Source of the DNA: Sphingomonas faeni
GTDB taxonomy: Bacteria > Pseudomonadota > Alphaproteobacteria > Sphingomonadales > Sphingomonadaceae
Direction of reading: 5' to 3'
DNA length: 64,000 nt
Assembly: GCF_003053745.1 (NCBI RefSeq)
Contig: NZ_QAYE01000001.1
Span: 1-64,000, forward strand
The number at the start of each line of letters is the position of its first letter. Position 1 is the stretch's first letter. Both the position numbers and the translations under genes were made by a program. Below the pieces are notes generated by a model. That model saw nothing but the letters and a program-made list of their open reading frames with translations. It ran no database searches and was not told where the DNA came from. Shown here piece by piece: positions 57,084 to 64,000 of the stretch.

Positions 57084-58249
57084 CCCGGCTGCTGATCGTC
57101 CATTATGCCGGCGACTACCGCGAGGCCGATCGCCTGCGTCGTGCCACCGGGGGCGAGACCTATTACGGTCACGGCTATGTCCTCGACCAGCTTGCCGCGT
57201 GGCAGGCAAAGCACGAAGCGGTCGGGTTCCTGTGCTCGCTCGCGCCGTCTTATTGGGAGACGCTCGACAGCGGCGTGACGGTGATCGGCGCCGATACCAA
57301 CCCGGACCAGGATCCCGCACCGGTGCTGGCGTTGATCGAGCGGTTCGCGCCGACCCACCTGATCGTGTTCGGGCCGATGCTGCATTTGATCCGGTGGGGG
57401 ATCGAGCACGACGTCCGGCTGGGCGTGATCATGGCCGACTCGTTCGCCAACCCCTATTATCGCTGGGTCAGGTTCCGGCGGCTGCCGAAGCTGCTCAACG
57501 ATCGCCGCGTGACGCTGGTCGCCAATCACGGCGCCAATGCCGCACGGGCGCTGGTCGGGATCGGTTTGCGCGCAGACAAGGTGCTGGCGTGGGACTTCCC
57601 GCACGATCGCACGCCCGAGAAGCAGGCCTGCAAGACGCGCGCGTCGGGACCGCCCTTCACGCTGCTGTTCGTAGGCTCGATCAGCGCGAAGAAGGGCGTC
57701 GGCGACCTGGTCCGCGCGGTGGCGTTGCTGAAGGACCGCCTCGACGTCCGGCTCGATGTCGCGGGCCTGGGCGCAACGGACAAGTTCGCGGCGCTCGCGA
57801 CACGCCTCGGCGTTGCCGATCGTGTTCGGTTTCTCGGCCTCGTCCCGAACGGTGCGATCCCGGCGATGATGCAAGACGCAGATGCAGTGATCGTCCCCAG
57901 CCGCCACAATTTCCCCGAAGGCCTGCCGCTGACGCTGTTCGAGGGGCTCGCCTCGCGCACGCCGGTGATCGCGTCGGATCATCCGATGTTCGACGGGCAT
58001 CTGGAGGACGGCCAGAGCGCGCTGGTGTTCGCGGCCGGCAAGCCGCGCGCGCTGGCCGATGCGATTGCGCGGTTGATGACCGATCCGGCGCTGTATGCAC
58101 GGGTGTCGCAAGGGTCGGCGGCGGCGTGGCACCGGATGCAGAACCTGGTAAAATGGGGCGAGATGATCGATCGCTGGGTCCGCGACGATGCCGAGGATCG
58201 CGCCTGGCTGTCGGCGCACACCGTCGCGGCACTGGACGGGCCGGCATGA
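57080..58249 (+). CDS. Glycosyltransferase family 4
   Basis: A GT-B transferase of 389 residues. The N-terminal half is divergent (LLIVHYAGDYREADRLRRAT). The C-terminal domain has FTLLFVGSISAKKGVGDLVR, RVRFLGLVPNGAIPAMMQDA, and the acceptor-phosphate region SRHNFPEGLPLTLFEGLAS. It overlaps the flippase and the next GT4 gene by four bases each. Sugar specificity unknown. Confidence 0.88.
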   Translation: MTRLLIVHYAGDYREADRLRRATGGETYYGHGYVLDQLAAWQAKHEAVGFLCSLAPSYWETLDSGVTVIGADTNPDQDPAPVLALIERFAPTHLIVFGPMLHLIRWGIEHDVRLGVIMADSFANPYYRWVRFRRLPKLLNDRRVTLVANHGANAARALVGIGLRADKVLAWDFPHDRTPEKQACKTRASGPPFTLLFVGSISAKKGVGDLVRAVALLKDRLDVRLDVAGLGATDKFAALATRLGVADRVRFLGLVPNGAIPAMMQDADAVIVPSRHNFPEGLPLTLFEGLASRTPVIASDHPMFDGHLEDGQSALVFAAGKPRALADAIARLMTDPALYARVSQGSAAAWHRMQNLVKWGEMIDRWVRDDAEDRAWLSAHTVAALDGPA

Positions 58250-59373
58250 CGGCTCGAACCGGCGCTATCCATTTTACGATGACGCATTCGACGGCCGGCG
58301 GCTTGCGCGAACTCTGGGACGACATCGCCGAGGGACTGATCGCACGCGGCCATCCGGTGAAGCGCTTCGTCCTCTATCCGCCCGCCGACGCGGAGCGCGA
58401 AGGCGTCGACATGGCGGTCTGGCACCACGTTGCCGACGCCCGCCCGCAGTCGGTGCTTGGCGCGGTCCGCACGTTCGCGGCGCTGGTCCGTTATCTGCGG
58501 CGTGAGCGACCTGCCGCGGTCGTGTCGGCGATGCCCGCCGCGAACGTGCTGCTGCCGCTCGCGGTGACGATCGCGCGCGTGCGCACCCGCGTGTTCCTGT
58601 CGCATCACTCGCCGACCGACACGCATAACCGCCTGCTCGACCGGATCGACGGCTGGACCGGCAGCCTGCCGTGTGTCGCCGGGATCATCAGCGTGTCGGA
58701 CGCGGTCGGCGCGACGCTGGCGCACAAGCCCGCCACCTATCGCGCGCGGACGCTCACGATCCACAACGCGCTGTCGGAGCGGGTCGAACGGGTCCTCGAT
58801 GCTTTGCCGCGGGCAAAGGCGGGGGGCGACCGGTTGCGCATCGTCGCGCTGGGGCGGCTGTCCTACCAGAAGAACTATCCGATGCTGATCCGCGCCATGA
58901 CCCAAGTGCCGGGCGCGGATCTGGAGATCGTCGGCGGCGGCGAGGACGAGGCGGCGTTGCGCACGCTCGTCGCGGACCTTGGCCTCGGCGACCGCGTGAC
59001 GTTCGCCGGCCTGATTCCGCGCGACGCCGCACTCGCCAGAGCCGCCTCCGCCGACGTCTTCGTCCAGGTCAGCCGCTACGAGGGGCACAGCCTCGCGCTG
59101 ATCGAGGCGGCGCGGCTCGGCCTGCCGCTGGTCGTGTCGGACGTGCCGGTGCAGGTCGAGGGCATCACCGCACGCGACGGAACGCGGTGCGGGATCGTCG
59201 TGCCGCTCGAGGACCCGGCCGCGCTGGCGACCGCACTCCGGGGATTGCAGGACGATCCCGCACGCCGGTCGCACTGGGCGGATCTCGCCTTGCGGCTCGG
59301 CGGCGAGGCGTCGAACGCGCGAATGCTGGATCGGTACGAGGCGGTACTGGCTCCCGCGGCACCGGCGCGATAG
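58246..59373 (+). CDS. Glycosyltransferase family 4
   Basis: A GT-B transferase of 375 residues. FTMTHSTAGGLRELWDDIAE at the N-terminus is the glycine-rich acceptor loop. The C-terminal domain has LRIVALGRLSYQKNYPMLIR, RVTFAGLIPRDAALARAASA and SRYEGHSLALIEAARLGLPL. It is distinct in sequence from the two other GT4 enzymes here, so the repeat unit probably contains at least four sugars. Confidence 0.88.
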   Translation: MTARTGAIHFTMTHSTAGGLRELWDDIAEGLIARGHPVKRFVLYPPADAEREGVDMAVWHHVADARPQSVLGAVRTFAALVRYLRRERPAAVVSAMPAANVLLPLAVTIARVRTRVFLSHHSPTDTHNRLLDRIDGWTGSLPCVAGIISVSDAVGATLAHKPATYRARTLTIHNALSERVERVLDALPRAKAGGDRLRIVALGRLSYQKNYPMLIRAMTQVPGADLEIVGGGEDEAALRTLVADLGLGDRVTFAGLIPRDAALARAASADVFVQVSRYEGHSLALIEAARLGLPLVVSDVPVQVEGITARDGTRCGIVVPLEDPAALATALRGLQDDPARRSHWADLALRLGGEASNARMLDRYEAVLAPAAPAR

Positions 59374-59382
59374 GAACAGGTC

Positions 59383-60753
59383 ATGGCGACGGCGATCAAC
59401 GTAGCGCGACGACCCGCATCGGGGCCGATCACGCCCCAGCAACGCGCGACGCGCCTGCGTACGCGGCGGCGCTACGCCATCGCCAATGCGTGTTTCGTGG
59501 TGTTCCTCGCGCTGGTGCTGGTCGGCACGTCGGCGTTCCAGGAATGGGCGTTTTCCGGGGCTATCGGCCAGGGCGACGCGGCCAACCAGGTGCTGCACGT
59601 CGTCATCTTCGTGATGCTGCTCGCGGGCAGCGGCATGCCGAGCAAGCGTCAACTGTTCTGCATTCCCCTCGGACTTGCGCTGTTGCTCGCCTATTGCTTC
59701 TTCTCGGTAAGCTGGGCGATCGCGCCGTTCATCTCGTTCCGGCGCATATCACTGACCGCGCTCGTCGTCTGGGTGACGTTCCGGCAGATCAACGACCTCG
59801 GTACCGAACGCGCACTGAAGCTCATTCGCTACGTGTTGATCGCGGTGCTGATCGTCAATTACCTGATGGTGTTCCTGACGCCCTACGGCGTCCATTCGGA
59901 GGTGTTCGGCGAGGAATCGTCGGTGGTCGGTGACTGGCGCGGGATCATCCCGCACAAGAACGTCGCTGGGGCGGCTTGCGCGTTCACCGTGCTGTTCTTT
60001 ACGTTCGACAACCGGCAGTTCCCGCGAATCGTTTCCGCGCTGGTGATCGCGGCGGCGGCGATCTTCCTGTATTATACGCATTCGAGCACGTCGGAATTGT
60101 CGCTCGTCCTTGCGCTGGCGATGGGTTTTGCGATCCGGCCCTATGATGCCAGCCACCGCTTCGCCGTCGGGATCTGTCTGGCGATGGTCGTCGGGCTGGC
60201 GTTGCAGATCCTGTTCGTAAACCTCACGGCGTTGAGCGATTTCGTCAACGATCCCGGTGCCTTGACCGGCCGCGGCGCGATCTGGCCGCTGTTGTTCGAA
60301 TATGCGCGCGAGCATCTCTGGACTGGCGCCGGCTTCAGCTCGTTCTGGCAAATCGGCCCCGACAGTCCGATCTGGACGCTGACCAGTGGTTGGGTCGCGG
60401 TGTATGCCGCGCATGGGCATAACGGCTTCCTCGACCTGCTCGTCACGATCGGCCTGCCCGGCCTGCTGCTGGCGATCGTCGTGATGATCGTCTGGCCGTT
60501 GCTGCGGCTGTTGCTCAGCCAGTCGATCGGCAAGCCGCGGCGATCGCTGCTGGTGGCGATCATCATCTTCTGCGCCGGGCATAATCTGGCCGAATCGACG
60601 TTGCTGAACACCGCGTCGCTCGTCGAAGTGTTCCTGTTGATCGCGATCGCAATCACCTACCGCGAGTCCGATGCTAGCCCTGGCGCGCATCACGCGCTGC
60701 GTGGGCGGATGACGCGGTTGTTGCGGAGGCCGGCCCGGCTGTCGCGCCGCTGA
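59383..60753 (+). CDS. Wzy_C-type polysaccharide polymerase/O-antigen ligase family protein (2)
   Basis: A 456-residue polytopic membrane protein, a paralogue of the one at 50041. They share GDWRGIIPHKNVAGAACAFT, TGRGAIWPLLFEYA, TGAGFSSFWQIG, and HGHNGFLDLLVTIGLPGLLL. In a Wzx/Wzy system one copy may polymerise repeat units and the other may ligate or act on a second glycan. It starts 9 bp after the GT4 gene. Confidence 0.87.
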   Translation: MATAINVARRPASGPITPQQRATRLRTRRRYAIANACFVVFLALVLVGTSAFQEWAFSGAIGQGDAANQVLHVVIFVMLLAGSGMPSKRQLFCIPLGLALLLAYCFFSVSWAIAPFISFRRISLTALVVWVTFRQINDLGTERALKLIRYVLIAVLIVNYLMVFLTPYGVHSEVFGEESSVVGDWRGIIPHKNVAGAACAFTVLFFTFDNRQFPRIVSALVIAAAAIFLYYTHSSTSELSLVLALAMGFAIRPYDASHRFAVGICLAMVVGLALQILFVNLTALSDFVNDPGALTGRGAIWPLLFEYAREHLWTGAGFSSFWQIGPDSPIWTLTSGWVAVYAAHGHNGFLDLLVTIGLPGLLLAIVVMIVWPLLRLLLSQSIGKPRRSLLVAIIIFCAGHNLAESTLLNTASLVEVFLLIAIAITYRESDASPGAHHALRGRMTRLLRRPARLSRR

Positions 60754-62354
60754 TGGCCCGCGCGATCGGTTCGGCGCGGTTGTGGGGGCTGGTGGACGGG
60801 CTGTTTCCCGCTGAAGATGGCGCCGCGAGACCGCCGGCTCGCCATTGGCCGTTACGCCTCCTGATCTTCGTCGCATGGCTCGCGCTCGTCACGTTCCTGG
60901 TCGCGCATCACGTGATGTGGCGCGACGAGGTCCGCGCGCTCAGCCTCGCGACGCAAGGGGCGTCGATCCTCGACATGCCGGCGGCGGCGCGCGGTTACGG
61001 GCATCCACTGCTCTGGCATGTGCTGCTGCGGTTCGGCACGGACCTGTGGGGGACGAAACTCGTCCTGCCGGGCCTCGCGCTGGCGATCGGGATCGTTGCC
61101 GCGGCGATCCTGGCATTTGTCGCCCGCCTGTCCCTGCCGTTGATGATCCTGACGCTGTTCGGCGGGTTCGCGACCTTTGACTATGTCGTGATGGCGCGGA
61201 ACTACGGGCTCGCGATGCTACTGCTGTTGCTTGTCGCCTGGGCCTATCCAAAAGTTCGGAAGCGCGGCCGGTATCACCCGCTGGTCCTCGGCGGCCTGTT
61301 GTTCCTGCTTTGCAACACCAATGTCCATGCGGTCGTGTTGGCCGGCGCGTTCGGTATTTTCTGGCTTGGCGACCTGATCGCGCAGGATGGTTGGGGCTGG
61401 AGCCGGGCGAAGCGGCAATGGCTAATAGCAATGATCGTCGCCGCCGCGGGCGCGTTGCTCGCGTTCGTATCGGTCTATCCGTCGGTCGAGGATGCCCCCG
61501 CCGCCGTGCACCGGAGTTTCGGCCAGACGCTGCTCCACCTCATACCCGGCGTCGAGTTCCAGCGAATCTTCGGCAACTTCAACGCGAGCCTGCCGGTCAC
61601 GATCCTGGCGGCGGTGCTCGTTACCGGCAGCGTCGCCGCCTTTGCGCGCCGCCCCGCCGCCCTGGTCGCGGCGATCGCGGCGCTGGGCGGGCTGCAACTG
61701 CTGTTCGTGTTCGTCTATCCGGGTCATTACCGCCACGATGCGTTGCTGATCGTGTTCTTCGTCGTGCTGCACTGGCTGACGGCGAAGGGGTTTGGCGGCT
61801 CGCACGACACGGTATTCGCCCGCCGCGCAGAGCGGATCGGCCGCATCGCCTTTCTCGCATTGCTGGCGGCACAGCTTCCCGCGACCGCGCGCGCCGTCGT
61901 CCAGGCGGCGAAGTCGCAACCGCAGGGCGAGGCGAAGGCGCTCGTCGATCTGCTCGCGACCAAAGGCCTGTCCCGATCGGTCGTAATCGCCGACCCGGAC
62001 TTCCTGATCGAGAGCATCGCCTATTATGGCGCGAACCCGACCTGGTCCGTCAGGCGCGACCGGTTCACGTCGCTCGTGCCGATGACGCTCGCCGAGACAT
62101 CGCCGATGAGCCCGGGTCGCCTGCTCGCGACCGCAAAGCGCCTCACCGCGGCCACGCACAGGCCGGTCGTGATCCTGCTCTCCGCGTCGCTCGACGATAT
62201 CGGGCAGCGCACGGTGATCGATCGCGGCACGTTCGGGCCGCTGGTCCTCGATCCGGACGACATCGCCAAGTTCCGCGCGGCGACCACCAAGCTCGCTACA
62301 TTGCGGACTGCATCGGGCGATGAAGTATACGACGTCTATCGACTGGCACCGTAA
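60753..62354 (+). CDS. GT-C-like polytopic membrane protein
   Basis: A 533-residue membrane protein with about 10 helices and a soluble C-terminal region of roughly 130 residues. The first luminal loop has HHVMWRDEVRALSLA, an acidic pair of the kind that serves GT39/ArnT-like glycosyltransferases, and FDYVVMARNYGLAM fits the second luminal loop. I infer a transferase using a polyprenyl-phosphate sugar, possibly to decorate the polymer. The family is not certain. Start TGATG overlaps the previous stop. Confidence 0.65.
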   Translation: MARAIGSARLWGLVDGLFPAEDGAARPPARHWPLRLLIFVAWLALVTFLVAHHVMWRDEVRALSLATQGASILDMPAAARGYGHPLLWHVLLRFGTDLWGTKLVLPGLALAIGIVAAAILAFVARLSLPLMILTLFGGFATFDYVVMARNYGLAMLLLLLVAWAYPKVRKRGRYHPLVLGGLLFLLCNTNVHAVVLAGAFGIFWLGDLIAQDGWGWSRAKRQWLIAMIVAAAGALLAFVSVYPSVEDAPAAVHRSFGQTLLHLIPGVEFQRIFGNFNASLPVTILAAVLVTGSVAAFARRPAALVAAIAALGGLQLLFVFVYPGHYRHDALLIVFFVVLHWLTAKGFGGSHDTVFARRAERIGRIAFLALLAAQLPATARAVVQAAKSQPQGEAKALVDLLATKGLSRSVVIADPDFLIESIAYYGANPTWSVRRDRFTSLVPMTLAETSPMSPGRLLATAKRLTAATHRPVVILLSASLDDIGQRTVIDRGTFGPLVLDPDDIAKFRAATTKLATLRTASGDEVYDVYRLAP

Positions 62355-62535
62355 CGTCCGCAATTACCGTCTCGGGCTTGCCATGCCTTGGTGGGCTCGC
62401 GCATAGCATCCTCAATACAGGTCAGACGTTTGCGGTCTTGTAAGACCTGGACGGGGAGACGAGCCGCTGTTCGAACGCGATCATCATGGGACTGCGCCGA
62501 ACGTCGTCGACACCTCGGTCGGCGACGACGGCCGC

Positions 62536-63291
62536 GTGCGGACCGCGACGATCGGCGGCATGAAGATCGCCCGGCTGCGGCGCGACGAACTCGCGGCGTT
62601 GATGCTTGCGGACACGGCGCGCGCGCGGGCCGGGACGCTGGTGGAACCGCGGATCGTCACCTCGGCCAATGGCAGCGTCATCGCCGCCTATAACCGCGAC
62701 GAGGAGTATCGACGCATGATCGACGGCGCGGATATCGTCGATGCCGACGGCATGCCGCTGGTGTTCGCCAGCCGGCTGTTGTGTCGCGAGCCGCTCGAGG
62801 AGCGTATCGCCACCACCGATTTCCTGCTCGACGCGGCCACCATCGCCGCGCGCGACGACATCCGCTTCTTCTTCCTCGGCTCGCGCCCGGGTGTCGCGGC
62901 GCGCGCCGCGCAGCACCTCCGCAGCCGCTTCCCCGGCCTCAAGGTGGTCGGCACGCGCCACGGATTCTTCTCGCCCGACGCGATCCCGGATATCTGCGCG
63001 AAGGTCCGCGCGTCCGGCGCCGACGTGTTGTGGATCGGCATGGGCAGCCCCGCGCAGGAGCGGTTCGCGCTCGACAACCGCCATCTGCTCGGTGGGGTCG
63101 CGTGGATCCGGACCTGTGGCGGGCTGTTCGATCATTATGGCGGCGGCGTATCGCGCGCGCCGAGCTGGATGCAGGCGACCGGGCTGGAGTGGCTCTACCG
63201 CGCCGCGCGCGAACCGGTGCGGCTCGGCTGGCGCTATCTCGTGACAAGTCCGGTCGCGATCTACTATCTGGCAACCAGAACGCATGATTGA
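62536..63291 (+). CDS. WecG/TagA/CpsF-family glycosyltransferase
   Basis: A GT26 enzyme, 251 residues if started at GTG 62536; ATG 62560 is possible. Motifs are VTSANGSVIAAYNRD, DIVDADGMPLVFASRL (substrate aspartate) and DVLWIGMGSPAQERFALDNR. The family transfers a sugar such as ManNAc, GlcA or Glc to a lipid-linked acceptor. The frame stays open upstream to 62455 with plausible residues (EPLFERDHHGTAPNVVDTSV) but no standard start codon. The 181-bp gap before it may hold a promoter. Confidence 0.85.
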   Translation: MRTATIGGMKIARLRRDELAALMLADTARARAGTLVEPRIVTSANGSVIAAYNRDEEYRRMIDGADIVDADGMPLVFASRLLCREPLEERIATTDFLLDAATIAARDDIRFFFLGSRPGVAARAAQHLRSRFPGLKVVGTRHGFFSPDAIPDICAKVRASGADVLWIGMGSPAQERFALDNRHLLGGVAWIRTCGGLFDHYGGGVSRAPSWMQATGLEWLYRAAREPVRLGWRYLVTSPVAIYYLATRTHD

Positions 63292-63328
63292 CAGCGCTCG
63301 CGCGGGGCCGGGATCGGCAGGGAGTTCG

Positions 63329-64000
63329 ATGGAACCACATGTACGCCGCACCGTCCGCTACGAGGATTTCGTCCAGCCCCGCCGCCGTCGCTGGCCGTGG
63401 ATCCTGGGCGTCGTGACGCTGCTCGCGCTCGCCGCCGGGATCGCCGCCTTCTGGTTCGGGGGCGATCACCCGGCGCACGCCGCGCCGCCCGCTTTGTCGC
63501 AGGCGGGTGGCCCGGTCGCGTCCGAGGCCTATCAGTGGAAGCACGTCGCGATCGGCGGCGGCGGCATGATCTCGGGCCTGTCGAGCGATGCGTCGGGCAA
63601 GACCTTCGTCGCGCGCACCGACGTCTATGGCGCGTATATCTGGGACGCGTCGGCGAACCGCTGGAGCCAGCTCGTCACCGCCGCGTCGATGCCCGACAGC
63701 ATCCGCACGCAGAACGGCGCCGCGGCGGGCGCGTACGAGATCGTCGTCGCCCCCTCGCGCGCGCAACGCCTCTACATGGCGCTGCAGGGCCGGGTCTATC
63801 GCTCCGACGATACAGGCAGGCACTGGGTCCAGCCCAACGCCGGCAATCCCTTCCCGATGGTGTGGGACGCGAACAGCGAGTTCCGCCTGCACGGCCCGTT
63901 CATGGCGGTCGATCCGACCAATCCGGACATCGTCCTGCTCGGCACCCCCGCCACCGGGCTGTGGCGCTCGACCGATGGCGGCGCGCGGTGGACGCATGTC
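63329..64000 (+). CDS. BNR/GH74-like repeat protein with N-terminal membrane anchor (cut by window end)
   Basis: At least 224 residues, continuing past the window. A basic cytoplasmic tail (RRRRWPW) and one membrane helix (ILGVVTLLALAAGIAAFWF) precede a secreted beta-propeller. Asp-box repeats are visible (RSDDTGRHW and RSTDGGARW), as in xyloglucanases and sialidase-like proteins. GGAG lies 5 bp before the ATG at 63329; an in-frame ATG at 63284 overlaps the end of the GT26 gene. It may bind or trim the cluster's polysaccharide. Catalytic residues cannot be judged from this part. Confidence 0.75.
   Translation, partial: MEPHVRRTVRYEDFVQPRRRRWPWILGVVTLLALAAGIAAFWFGGDHPAHAAPPALSQAGGPVASEAYQWKHVAIGGGGMISGLSSDASGKTFVARTDVYGAYIWDASANRWSQLVTAASMPDSIRTQNGAAAGAYEIVVAPSRAQRLYMALQGRVYRSDDTGRHWVQPNAGNPFPMVWDANSEFRLHGPFMAVDPTNPDIVLLGTPATGLWRSTDGGARWTHV

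Overview
The window is about 64 kb of GC-rich alphaproteobacterial chromosome. It is most consistent with a sphingomonad (Sphingomonas or a close relative). The support is the alphaproteobacterial initiator tRNA sequence, short flagellins, an FlbD/FliA-type flagellar hierarchy, a MucR-family regulator, many four-base start/stop overlaps, and several families of palindromic intergenic repeats. The genus is inferred from style and gene order, not from a marker gene.

Layout. 19-95 is tRNA-fMet. 627-2503 holds an acetyltransferase and a DUF1349 protein divergent from a TetR repressor, with a clear dyad between them. 2504-3426 has no convincing gene. 3427-5734 is a chain of three overlapping uncharacterised genes followed by a second diaminopimelate decarboxylase-like gene. 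5881-7285 is tspO-DUF393-DUF427. 7477-12723 carries a TlpA-like lipoprotein divergent from argH, then a small lipoprotein, lysA, a degenerate cysG-like gene and a CorA/ZntB transporter.

12727-49114 is one nearly complete flagellar locus. A leftward operon runs flbD-fliEFGHIJKLMNOPQR-flhB, followed by fliDS. Two tandem flagellin genes and a frameshifted SDR gene point right. Leftward again are slt-flhA-fliA, flgM-flgN and motA2-motB2-flgA. Rightward are flgBCDEFGHIJKL and motAB. The regulatory circuit can be read from the DNA. A CtrA-like box precedes flbD. Sigma-54 promoters precede flgB, slt-flhA-fliA and probably motA2, with FlbD-type palindromes near two of them. FliA-type promoters (T(A/T)AA(G/C)-N14-GCCGTT) precede both flagellins, flgM and fliD. 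This gives the order flbD, then hook/basal body and fliA, then filament genes and the anti-sigma factor. No che genes are present, and FliM lacks the usual CheY-binding N-terminus.

49201-64000 holds mucR and a Wzx/Wzy-type polysaccharide cluster: two Wzy_C membrane proteins, a flippase, four GT2/GT4 glycosyltransferases, a GT-C-like membrane protein, a WecG/TagA glycosyltransferase, an O-acyltransferase with an SGNH domain on the opposite strand, and a BNR-repeat protein cut by the window end.

Most notable points: a palindromic repeat inside the fliP reading frame ahead of its signal peptide; paired 3' hairpins after the two flagellins showing a compensatory base change; a second stator pair co-operonic with flgA; two lysA-type genes within about 4 kb; and start codons of divergent genes that overlap at 8104-8107.
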